A program made the translations under genes and the position numbers. Below, one piece after another: positions 1 through 6,623 of a stretch of DNA of 11,000 nucleotides. This DNA is from an uncultured Spirochaetales bacterium. Its GTDB lineage: Bacteria; Spirochaetota; Spirochaetia; Treponematales; Treponemataceae. Within the stretch, counting starts at the first letter, position 1. Each line of letters begins with the position of its first letter. The notes beneath the pieces are model-generated. The model was not told where the DNA came from. It did no database searches and worked only from the letters and a program-made list of their open reading frames with translations. The stretch is from assembly GCA_946061495.1 (NCBI GenBank), contig CAMGSV010000071.1, positions 1-11,000 on the forward strand. Direction: 5' to 3'.

Positions 1-28
1 GGTGTTCCAGCCGGAGGAGATGGTGTAG
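1..28 (+). CDS. Possible C-terminal end of a rightward gene, cut by the window edge
   Basis: One forward frame reads VFQPEEMV and then a TAG at 26-28. Its GC-rich codons resemble the other + strand genes here and differ from the AT-rich gene that converges on it from the right (stop at 40-42). Only eight codons are visible, so no function can be given and the call is weak. A second forward frame stays open to about 132, but it runs through the oppositely oriented gene and is less believable. Confidence 0.3.
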
Positions 29-39
29 AAGAAAAAAAT

Positions 40-1233
40 TCAGTATTCCTGTCTATGCTTTTCTTCCCTTTCCTCAAAAAACTTTTCGTTGCTTACCTGC
101 TGCAAGACGGCAGCAGTGTACTTCGGGTTTGATGCCAGGGTATCCACTGAGTAAATTTTATATGGCAAATCGTCTCCACTAGAAATTTCCACCTTGTAAT
201 AGTGGGAGGCAACCTTCTTCGAGAAACTGTAATATTTGGAGACATGGACTGCAAAGAAAAACTCATCCCCTTGCACCATATAGATATAAAATACAGGTCT
301 ATGCAATGGGACATACTGGGGGTCAAAATGCTGATTGACAGGAACTCCCAACCCTTTTTCAAGCTCTTGGAAAAAATCCCTTGGAGAAACTAAAACATGC
401 TCATTGGGATTCGTGTCAACTGCATATTGTTTTTGCATATTGTTGTAAATCAGACTATAAACTGTCCGGTTGGTTTGGGCAAGGGGATATTTTCCTATTT
501 TAGCCTTGTACGCTTCTATGAGCTTGCCATAGTAGACCAAATCCTTGAGTCGAATAATATCACAATCATCCTGAAACCTCCGCTCCACTCCCTCTAGTTC
601 TGGCAAGGCATTTTTCATAAAGTCTATTTCTTCCGACGTTTTTTCAGGACTTGCTTTTTTCCCAGCAACATATTCGTCAATTTTATTCGCTACCACAGTG
701 TCCACACCAAAAACAAGCTCCATCTTGCTGAGTTTGGACGGCCAAGACATCAGAATAGTATCTCCTTTTCTATAGGCACCTTCTGCATTATTTGAACGTA
801 TCTGAATTCCAGCTCCTTCAAAATATACATTTAATTTTTCACCTTCTACTTTTATGATAACCGATCTCCCCAAGGTTTTTGAAAGGAGGTCTTCCATCGT
901 AGCAAAAGATACATTCTCACTGCATATCAAATCAAGGTTAATCTTGACAAAATTCCCTTCGTTGGAAATTGATTCTTCTGCTGATGAAAAATAATCATAC
1001 TCATACTTATTCTTTGCAAATTCTGCATTCATAATAGAATCTTCCAAAAGCTGAACATCTGCTCGTATGTCACGAGATTTTCCAGTATGAACAACATCAT
1101 ATTCGATGACATTGACATAGTTATCTGCAAAATAATATCCAACATAAATTTCCCGTGCGCTGAAATTTCTAATATCTGCATAACAAGCAAATGAAAACAA
1201 AGCCAATAGAATTGCAAAAATCAACTTCTTCAT
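40..1233 (-). CDS. Exported protein of unknown function, AT-rich
   Basis: A 397-residue protein that I do not recognise. The ATG is preceded by a GGAGAT ribosome binding site 3 nt upstream. The N-terminus is a clear export signal: MKK followed by a hydrophobic stretch at residues 4-16. Cleavage could be by signal peptidase I after CYA (residues 17-19); Cys17 after SFA is only a weak lipobox, so lipidation is uncertain. The mature part is mixed and fairly charged, with no further membrane segment, ending in a glutamate/arginine-rich tail (EEREEKHRQEY). A periplasmic or surface protein is the inference. Base composition is odd: bases 601-660 hold 21 G/C of 60, against 42 of 60 at 3601-3660 in nagB. 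This suggests transfer, or a weakly expressed lineage-specific gene. It lies 89 nt downstream of the CBM9-like gene on the same strand; no terminator was seen between them. Confidence 0.8.
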   Translation of the reverse strand: MKKLIFAILLALFSFACYADIRNFSAREIYVGYYFADNYVNVIEYDVVHTGKSRDIRADVQLLEDSIMNAEFAKNKYEYDYFSSAEESISNEGNFVKINLDLICSENVSFATMEDLLSKTLGRSVIIKVEGEKLNVYFEGAGIQIRSNNAEGAYRKGDTILMSWPSKLSKMELVFGVDTVVANKIDEYVAGKKASPEKTSEEIDFMKNALPELEGVERRFQDDCDIIRLKDLVYYGKLIEAYKAKIGKYPLAQTNRTVYSLIYNNMQKQYAVDTNPNEHVLVSPRDFFQELEKGLGVPVNQHFDPQYVPLHRPVFYIYMVQGDEFFFAVHVSKYYSFSKKVASHYYKVEISSGDDLPYKIYSVDTLASNPKYTAAVLQQVSNEKFFEEREEKHRQEY

Positions 1234-1322
1234 TTCATCTCCATAATCTTATGATTCCTGACAACATGCCTTTTAAGTACAATGAAACAGCTGGCAACAC
1301 AGCCTTCCGCCACCAACAAGCC

Positions 1323-2099
1323 TTACCTTCGCACCACCTTTTCCCACTGGAACTCAGCAAACAGATTCGGCTGGTGAAACCGGGGCACCACCTCCACCCC
1401 CTCAAAGTCCAGCAGGGACTGGAGGGCCAGGGCTCTGTCCCCACTGGAAGCCGCCGCCCGCCCCACCGGAATGATGCGGTTTATGGTGGCACGCCAACAG
1501 CTGCCGTCAGCAGGGGTTACGGGATTTTCAATGGTGTTGTCCAGCCCGAAGTCCCGCCATGGAATAAACAGCTCCAGATACCAGAACTCGTCGGCCACCT
1601 CCATCCTCCAGCTGGCGTGGCTCTGCCAGTCGTAGTCAAAGAAAAGCTTTTGCCCGGCAATCTCCTGCATCAGGACTCCAGCTGCCGGGTCAGAAAGGCA
1701 GTCGCAGGTGGCCGCCAGCTTCCCCTCCCCCACTGCCACCCGATAGTCAAGGCAGGAGCCGGCAGCATCGATTTTCCAACCATAGTAAAAGTCCGAGCCC
1801 TCCGGCTGCACAAAGAGCTCAAGGCAGCTGTGGTTGAACACCCAGGACTTAGGATTTGGAGCGGAATCCACCTCAAAGGAGGCGGGCTGGCTGTTTCTGG
1901 CACCGGGCAATTCGGCGCAGAAGGAAATGGCTAGCCCATCCTTTCCGCCGGCCACAAAGGCTCCGGTAAACTCCTTCCGTCCGAATTCCTGGCCAGGCAC
2001 GAAATCCAACTCCAGCCCCGGCACCTCGTACCGCTGCATCTTCTTGTCGCTGTCCTGCCGTACCGTAATGGGCAGGATGGGAATGGTAAAGCTCAACAT
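1323..2099 (-). CDS. CBM9-like carbohydrate-binding domain protein
   Basis: About 258 residues, most like the family 9 carbohydrate-binding module fold (CBM9/DOMON-like). Features seen: CLELFVQPEG then DFYYGWKIDAAG near the middle, matching the family pattern of an acidic 'ELF..P' strand, an aromatic strand and 'F.INA.G'; then WYLELFIPWRDFG, matching the 'E..IPW..L' strand. In this family the domain binds sugar chains, though many stand-alone copies have unknown ligands. The start is uncertain. The ATG at 2099 gives MLSFTIPILPITV, a plausible first strand, but has no Shine-Dalgarno. An upstream ATG at 2198 would add 33 residues containing a hydrophobic run (SLLWLLSLSV) that could export or anchor the protein, and has AGAGGG almost abutting it and TATAAT 16 nt upstream. 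It is divergent from nagAB, suggesting a sugar-related role by context only. Confidence 0.65.
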   Translation of the reverse strand: MLSFTIPILPITVRQDSDKKMQRYEVPGLELDFVPGQEFGRKEFTGAFVAGGKDGLAISFCAELPGARNSQPASFEVDSAPNPKSWVFNHSCLELFVQPEGSDFYYGWKIDAAGSCLDYRVAVGEGKLAATCDCLSDPAAGVLMQEIAGQKLFFDYDWQSHASWRMEVADEFWYLELFIPWRDFGLDNTIENPVTPADGSCWRATINRIIPVGRAAASSGDRALALQSLLDFEGVEVVPRFHQPNLFAEFQWEKVVRR

Positions 2100-2140
2100 G
2101 AAACCAGTGTAGCAGGATTTTACGGAAAGGGAAAGGAGCC

Positions 2141-2220
2141 AGAGGAGAGACACTATCGTTATTCTTATATAGAATAGACCGTAAAATCTATAGCACATTC
2201 CCTCTTTTTGTTGTATTATA
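2141..2220. promoter_or_regulatory. Divergent control region between the CBM9-like gene and nagAB
   Basis: This AT-rich patch sits between GC-rich genes. For nagAB, GAGACA (2147-2152), a 17-nt spacer and TAGAAT (2170-2175) make a moderate sigma-70 promoter (4/6 and 5/6 matches). On the minus strand, TATAAT (complement of 2215-2220) is a perfect -10 for the CBM9-like gene but lacks a good -35. Two overlapping inverted repeats, ATTCT-N5-AGAAT (2161-2175) and ATAGA-N8-TCTAT (2174-2191), cover the + strand -10 and could be operators. No regulator is identified. Confidence 0.35.
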
Positions 2221-2311
2221 TGTATTGAAGGTCTTGGACGATGAATGGAGGGTTCCACAGGACTCCGACAGACTGCCATCCGCTATTCCCAGACCCATGC
2301 AAGGAGGTTTC

Positions 2312-3478
2312 ATGTCCATTTGTCTTTATAACGGTACCCTTCTCAGCGGCTTCGCCGTCATGGAGCGCTGTGCGGTGCTCATCGAGGAGGGCCAGATTGC
2401 CGACGTGTTCAGCCAGAAACGATTTGAGCAGAAGAAATTCTCACCCTCCACCAAGGTCTATGACGTGGAGGGAGCCTACATCGCACCCGGCTTCATCGAC
2501 ACCCACATCCACGGCTTCAAGGGACACGGAACGGAGGACGGCTCCACCGAGGCCATGCTGGCCATGTCCAAGGATCTGGCGGACTACGGTGTCACCTCCT
2601 TCAACCCCACCCTCTACTCCTCCGTGGAGGAGAACTTCATGAAGGACATCAAGGCCGTCACCGATGCCATGGGGCAGGAGCAGGGAGCCAACATCATGGG
2701 CATGCACCTGGAAGGCCCCTTCGTCTCGCCGGACAAGGTGGGAGTCCAGAAGCCAGAGACCATCCACAAGGTGGACTTAGAGCTGATGGAACGACTGTGG
2801 ACAGCCTCCCAGGGAAAGATTGTCAACATGACGGTGGCCCCGGAAATCAAGGGTATGCGGGAGCTGGCCCTCTTCTGCCTGAAAAAGGGAATCGTCCTCC
2901 AGGCAGGCCATACCAACGCCACCTACGAGAACATGGTGGAGGGGATGCAGGCGGGAATCCTCCACTCCACCCACCTGTTCAACGCCATGAGCCAGATGCA
3001 CCACCGGAACCCTGGCGCCGTGGGAGCAGTGCTGATTCACCCGGAGATGGCCTGCGAAATCATTGCCGACGGCATCCACGTGCATCCCGACCTATTGAAG
3101 CTCCTTCGCCGGGACAAGCCTGCGGACAAGATTGTGCTGGTGACGGATGCCCTGCGGCCCACGGAGCAGACCCAGGGCACCCTACTGGCCAACAAGGAGG
3201 AGGTGGTCTTTGAGGGCGGCTGCTTCCACCGCAAGGAGGACGGAGTCATTGCAGGGTCCGCCCTCACCATGATTCGTGGCGTGAAGAACCTGGTGGAATT
3301 CGGCATCCCCCTGGAGGACGCTGTCCGCTGTGCCTCCACCAATCCCGCCCAGATCATGCACTATGACAAGAAGGGACAAATTATCCCTGGCTACGATGGG
3401 GACATCACCGTCTTTGACAAGCACTTCAACGTGCTGATGACCATCATCGGTGGCGACATCAAGAAGAACATCATCTAG
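2312..3478 (+). CDS. nagA: N-acetylglucosamine-6-phosphate deacetylase
   Basis: NagA removes acetate from GlcNAc-6-phosphate to give glucosamine-6-phosphate, in the cytoplasm, for amino-sugar catabolism and cell-wall recycling. It is 388 residues, close to the usual ~380. The start is the ATG after AAGGAGG (4-nt spacing); the frame is open upstream to 2225, but that would add 29 unlikely residues. Amidohydrolase motifs in order: PGFIDTHIHG with the HxH at His65/His67, GMHLEGPF with metal ligand Glu134, AGHTNA with His200, STHLFNAM with His221, IIADGIHVHP at 251-259, and LVTDAL with the catalytic Asp279, then GVIAGSALTM. All expected metal and catalytic residues are present. It is followed 37 nt later by nagB, its next pathway step, so the two form an operon. 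Codons strongly favour C and G endings, as in well-expressed genes of this genome. Confidence 0.96.
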   Translation: MSICLYNGTLLSGFAVMERCAVLIEEGQIADVFSQKRFEQKKFSPSTKVYDVEGAYIAPGFIDTHIHGFKGHGTEDGSTEAMLAMSKDLADYGVTSFNPTLYSSVEENFMKDIKAVTDAMGQEQGANIMGMHLEGPFVSPDKVGVQKPETIHKVDLELMERLWTASQGKIVNMTVAPEIKGMRELALFCLKKGIVLQAGHTNATYENMVEGMQAGILHSTHLFNAMSQMHHRNPGAVGAVLIHPEMACEIIADGIHVHPDLLKLLRRDKPADKIVLVTDALRPTEQTQGTLLANKEEVVFEGGCFHRKEDGVIAGSALTMIRGVKNLVEFGIPLEDAVRCASTNPAQIMHYDKKGQIIPGYDGDITVFDKHFNVLMTIIGGDIKKNII

Positions 3479-3487
3479 CATTTTATA

Positions 3488-3501
3488 GCCGGCATTCCGG
3501 C
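3488..3501 (+). other. Short hairpin between nagA and nagB
   Basis: GCCGG-CATT-CCGGC forms a 5-bp GC-only stem with a 4-nt loop, 9 nt after the nagA stop and 2 nt before the AAGGAG of nagB. No T run follows, so it is not an intrinsic terminator. In an mRNA it could mark a processing or stability site, or tune nagB translation by lying next to its ribosome binding site. The role is inferred; only the fold is visible. Confidence 0.4.
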
Positions 3502-3515
3502 ACAAGGAGTTGTAT

Positions 3516-4319
3516 ATGAGACTAGTAATTCATCCTGACTATGACGCCTGTTCAGCCTGGGCGGCATACCACATTGCCAGCCGCATCAACGAGGCACAGC
3601 CCACCGCCCAAAAGCCCTTCGTGCTGGGACTGCCCACCGGCTCCACCCCCCTGGGAACCTATCGGAAGCTCATCGAGCTGAACAAGGCCGGCAAGGTGTC
3701 CTTTGAGCATGTGGTCACCTTCAACATGGATGAGTACGTGGGACTTCCCGCCGACCATCCCCAGAGCTACCACTTCTTCATGTGGGACAACTTCTTCAAC
3801 CACATCAACATCAAGAAGGAGAACGTCCACATTCTCAACGGCATGGCAAATGATCTTGCCGCCGAGTGCGCCGCCTACGAGAAGGCCATCGCCGATGTGG
3901 GCGGCATCGACCTGTTCCTGGGGGGCGTTGGAGTGGACGGCCACCTGGCCTTCAACGAGCCCGGCTCCTCCCTCTCCAGCCGCACCAGGGTCAAATCCCT
4001 CACCTCCGACACCATCCAGGTGAACTCCCGGTTCTTTGGTGGCGACATCAGCCAGGTGCCCACCACCGCCCTCACCGTGGGAGTGGGAACGGTCACCGAT
4101 GCCAGGGAGGTGCTGGTGCTCATCACTGGCCGCAACAAGATGCACGCCCTGCGCCACGCCGTGGAGGAGGGCATCAGCCAGATGTGGACCATCAGCGCCC
4201 TGCAGCTCCATCCCAAGGCCATCATCGTCTGTGACGAGGACTCCACCGAAGAGCTGAAGGTGGGCACCGTGAAGTACTTCAAGGACATCGAAAAGAAGAA
4301 CCTGGACAACAGGTTTTAA
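3516..4319 (+). CDS. nagB: Glucosamine-6-phosphate deaminase
   Basis: NagB converts glucosamine-6-phosphate into fructose-6-phosphate and ammonium, the committed step into glycolysis. It is 267 residues, against 266 in E. coli. The ATG follows AAGGAG by 6 nt; a TTG two codons earlier directly abuts the ribosome binding site and is rejected. Key motifs: LGLPTGSTPLGTYRKL (phosphate binding, 38-52), FNMDEYVGL with Asp72, and GVGVDGHLAFNEPGSS with Asp141, His143 and Glu148, all at the same numbers as the E. coli catalytic residues. The E. coli allosteric GlcNAc-6-phosphate site (Ser151, Ser152, Arg158, Lys160, Tyr254) is also matched at the same positions, so hexameric allosteric control by NagA's substrate is likely. 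It is the second gene of the nagAB operon, which ends at a strong terminator 10 nt downstream. Confidence 0.97.
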   Translation: MRLVIHPDYDACSAWAAYHIASRINEAQPTAQKPFVLGLPTGSTPLGTYRKLIELNKAGKVSFEHVVTFNMDEYVGLPADHPQSYHFFMWDNFFNHINIKKENVHILNGMANDLAAECAAYEKAIADVGGIDLFLGGVGVDGHLAFNEPGSSLSSRTRVKSLTSDTIQVNSRFFGGDISQVPTTALTVGVGTVTDAREVLVLITGRNKMHALRHAVEEGISQMWTISALQLHPKAIIVCDEDSTEELKVGTVKYFKDIEKKNLDNRF

Positions 4320-4329
4320 CCTTTAACCC

Positions 4330-4364
4330 AAAAAACGGCGTGATTTCAGTCACGCCGTTTTTTT
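4330..4364. terminator. Bidirectional intrinsic terminator
   Basis: AAAAAACGGCGTGA (4330-4343), loop TTTCAG, then TCACGCCGTTTTTT (4350-4363) and a further T. The core stem is perfect and GC-rich, with A run before and T run after, so it can end transcription on both strands. It closes nagAB from the left and the converging XRE regulator (stop at 4397) from the right. Confidence 0.93.
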
Positions 4365-4396
4365 ACCAACGTTTCCCCAGCCCCACAAAAAACTTC

Positions 4397-4669
4397 TCAG
4401 GAAAAATTTCTTTCCAACACGGAATGGATGTCCGCCACCAGCTGGCTTTCCAGCTGGCTGCGCAGCTCCCGCTGGAGGCTGGAGGCGTTTCTCAGGAACA
4501 GGTCTGCAGGATGCACCTCCAGTGCGGCAGCCAAGGACACAATCATGTCAAAGGAGGGCTTCGCCTTGCCCGCCTCCATCAGCCCAATCATGCCGTTGGA
4601 GCAGGATCAGCTTTCTGCCAGCTGGGCTTGGGAAAAATTTTTCTTTGCACGGTAGTACTTCATGTTCAT
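4397..4669 (-). pseudogene. XRE/Cro-type helix-turn-helix regulator with an in-frame TGA
   Basis: Read through, the frame encodes about 90 residues of a small XRE-family DNA-binding protein. Residues 1-20 (KYYRAKKNFSQAQLAES) give helices 1 and 2. A TGA follows at codon 21 (4609-4607). The frame then continues without a shift into SCSNGMIGLMEAGKAKPS, the recognition helix and following loop, LAAALEVHPADLFLRN, and an amphipathic C-terminal helix. The stop falls in the turn between helices 2 and 3, where a small residue is usual, so one substitution would explain it. A 64-residue remnant could start at the ATG at 4591 but would lack helices 1-2 and probably not bind DNA. Either ATG at 4669 or 4663 could be the start (AGGA lies 5 nt before the second); the frame is open to a TGA near 4699, so a longer N-terminus with a non-ATG start is possible. 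Sequencing error or readthrough cannot be excluded. Confidence 0.7.
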
Positions 4670-4727
4670 CCTGAAGGTGTCCAAAGCCTTAATCAGTCCC
4701 CCTCATTCTCCTAAAGGTAGACTTTTA

Positions 4728-4821
4728 CTACGAATATTTATGTTCATTTAAATATTTAGACATATAAAATGCACCTCCTAAAAGTGAACTTTATTTGTCC
4801 AACTTTTTGGGGTGCACTTCA
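4728..4821 (-). mobile_element. End fragment of an IS3-family (IS150-type) insertion sequence
   Basis: Read on the minus strand, this begins TGAAGTGCACCCCAAAAAGT and continues into TGGAC and an AT-rich leader. That resembles the terminal inverted repeat of IS150-type elements (TG..CTGCACCC...GTTGGAC, recalled, not searched). Next come AGGAGG and an ATG (4763-4761) opening MSKYLNEHKYS and then TAG. 'MSKY..E.K' is a typical start of the IS150-group orfA, but only 11 codons remain. No transposase body and no second inverted repeat were seen. The outer tip is at 4821, 44 nt beyond the stop of the TPR lipoprotein gene. It appears to be a decayed or deleted copy that now lies upstream of the interrupted regulator. 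Confidence 0.6.
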
Positions 4822-4865
4822 AACGACCAGCTTTACAATGCCTTTTTTCATCTATAAGATTTCCC

Positions 4866-6623
4866 CTACTTTCCCAGATTCGGTGCCCTCAGCTGCAAGA
4901 TCTTGGCATCCTGGTGGTAGGGATTGTATTTCAGGCAGCTCTCCAAAGAACGGCCAGCCTCCTGGGAAAAACCAGTTTGATACTGAAGCCAGGCCAGACG
5001 GTACAGGATGTCTGCCTTCTCCTTTGCAGTGGAGGCAAGGCCCGCAGCCTGCGTATACACATCCCAGGCTTGGCTATACTTCTTGGAGCCAGCATACATC
5101 TCACCAAGGTTCACCAGTACGGGAATCTCCACCTCGTAGCTGCTGGTTGCGGCCAGCTGGGGGAACCGCAGGCTCTGGTCTGACAGCAGGGACTCGAACA
5201 AATCCCGGGACAGGGTCATATCCACTGAACCACCAGCTCCCTGGGCAGAAAAATAAGCAGCGCACTCACATTCCTTCACAGAAAGCTTATTCTGCAACTC
5301 CTTGTAGTCATTTGTACCAAAGCGGCTCATGAGAGAAGCATCAAAAATGCGGCGGGCCTCTCTCTCATGGCCCAGTGCAATCAAGGCTGGAACGGCAATT
5401 TCCACCAGCCTCTCACTTCCCTCTGCAGTACCACCACCATATGCCTCCAGCAAAAGCCACAGGTCAGCCTCCTTCTCCTCCTGGGTCATGTTGGGACTCA
5501 CCGCAGGATTGATACGGTAGGCGTAGGCTAGGGCAGCGATATGGGCTGAATTGGTCCGTTGGTGGGAGGCTGCCATCAAATCAAGCACCTGTTCGGGGCT
5601 GGTCTTTGGCAGCATATCGTAAGCAATCATACCGGCAGAACGGAGCTTTGTCTCCCGCAGAGCCTTTGCCAAGTCATTCTCCTTCGGAACCTGCTGAACC
5701 CGCAAGGCCATTTCCATCAGCGCCCGCAACCCCTCCTCATTGTCGGGATAGAGCTCCAGCAGCCGGTTCAGCGCCAGAGATTCCAAGACAAGATCCTTGC
5801 TGCTGCGGGCATCCTTTGCCCCGTTCAGGTACAGCTGGGCCGGCAGCTCCTGCTCCCCCAGCGTCAACAGCGCTTCTCTGGCGCGGCGGCCACGTTCGAG
5901 ATCCCCCATAATGGTATGAATGTCGGAAGCCAATAGCAAAGATTCGGCAGAGTGGCTGGTTCCCAGCAGGGCCAGATAGTCCAGGGCCTCGGAATACCGC
6001 TTTCCATCGTAGGCGGCAGTGGCCCAGAACAAGGGGTCGGAAAGATGTACCACGGAACCATAGTGCAGCGCCTGATCGAAATTTCCTGTGGCGGCACAAA
6101 CCACCGCCGCATTCTGAAGCCAGGCATCGTTTTGTGTAGACAAGTAGGCGGAGGCATAGACATCGGCATAATCCGGGGAAAGATAATCCACGGACCCCTT
6201 CTCCTTGGCAGCCTGCAGCTGGAACTGAGAAAGAAGGGAGGCATACTTTGTATTCTCTAGCTTCTTTGCCTGCCCCAGAGCCTGGGACAAGGACTCATGC
6301 TCGTAGAGGAACCAGCTGTAGACAGCCTTCAAGTCAAGGTTGTCTGGATGCTGGCGGATTCCAGCCTTCAGCGTTTTCTCCGCCTCCTGCAGTTCTCCCA
6401 CCTGAAGGAGACGCTTATATATCCCTAAGAATTGAAGGGGACTTTGGGCTGAGTCACGGGCAGAACGCAGGGTTCTTACCACTGATTTCGCATCGCCGAT
6501 GGTTATCTGGCTGTCAGCAGCCTCTAAAAGCGCATTGAAGGACAGACCTTCCTTCTTCAAGTTGCAGGAGAACAGAAGGAAAATCATACACAAAAACAAT
6601 AAACAACTTCCCTTCCTCAGCAC
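4866..6623 (-). CDS. TPR-repeat lipoprotein
   Basis: A 585-residue envelope lipoprotein. The signal is MLRKGS plus a hydrophobic core ending in the lipobox LFSC, with lipidated Cys20, so it is probably tethered in the periplasm or at the outer membrane. Nearly all the rest is alpha-helical with degenerate tetratricopeptide repeats. The clearest are near residues 70-110 (GELQEAEKTLKAGIRQHPDN), 200-235 (DGKRYSEALDYLALLG), and two C-terminal ones at about 500-575 (SKKYSQAWDVYTQAAG and TGFSQEAGRSLESCLKYNP). TPR proteins act as scaffolds; no catalytic motif is seen and the partner is unknown. The start is GTG, directly after the TGA of nusB with no gap, and GGAGG lying inside the nusB end serves as ribosome binding site 7 nt upstream. 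That implies translational coupling. No intrinsic terminator was seen between its stop and the IS remnant. Confidence 0.85.
   Translation of the reverse strand: MLRKGSCLLFLCMIFLLFSCNLKKEGLSFNALLEAADSQITIGDAKSVVRTLRSARDSAQSPLQFLGIYKRLLQVGELQEAEKTLKAGIRQHPDNLDLKAVYSWFLYEHESLSQALGQAKKLENTKYASLLSQFQLQAAKEKGSVDYLSPDYADVYASAYLSTQNDAWLQNAAVVCAATGNFDQALHYGSVVHLSDPLFWATAAYDGKRYSEALDYLALLGTSHSAESLLLASDIHTIMGDLERGRRAREALLTLGEQELPAQLYLNGAKDARSSKDLVLESLALNRLLELYPDNEEGLRALMEMALRVQQVPKENDLAKALRETKLRSAGMIAYDMLPKTSPEQVLDLMAASHQRTNSAHIAALAYAYRINPAVSPNMTQEEKEADLWLLLEAYGGGTAEGSERLVEIAVPALIALGHEREARRIFDASLMSRFGTNDYKELQNKLSVKECECAAYFSAQGAGGSVDMTLSRDLFESLLSDQSLRFPQLAATSSYEVEIPVLVNLGEMYAGSKKYSQAWDVYTQAAGLASTAKEKADILYRLAWLQYQTGFSQEAGRSLESCLKYNPYHQDAKILQLRAPNLGK

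Noticed and set aside
1234..1322. Possible promoter or terminator between the CBM9-like and exported-protein genes
   Set aside because: A TTGTAC and a TTGTCA occur on the minus strand, but no -10 lies at a fitting distance; no stem with a T run was found.
1191..1934. + strand open frame of 247 codons spanning the CBM9-like gene and the start of the exported protein gene
   Set aside because: Pro/His/Gly-rich translation without domain features; it crosses two better-supported genes on the other strand.
2225..2311. Longer NagA start at 2225
   Set aside because: It would add 29 residues not expected in NagA and ignores the AAGGAGG directly before the ATG at 2312.
3552..4211. Long open frame antisense to nagB (219 codons)
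   Set aside because: It arises from the strongly biased C/G-ending codons of nagB, gives a low-complexity Gly/Val/His-rich product, and has no ribosome binding site.
4597..4612. Selenocysteine at the TGA of the XRE regulator
   Set aside because: No convincing bacterial SECIS hairpin was seen just downstream, and small DNA-binding regulators are not known selenoproteins.
5559..5936. + strand open frames within the TPR lipoprotein region (for example 125 codons here)
   Set aside because: They are antisense shadows; the minus-strand frame has a lipobox, TPR repeats and an operon position.
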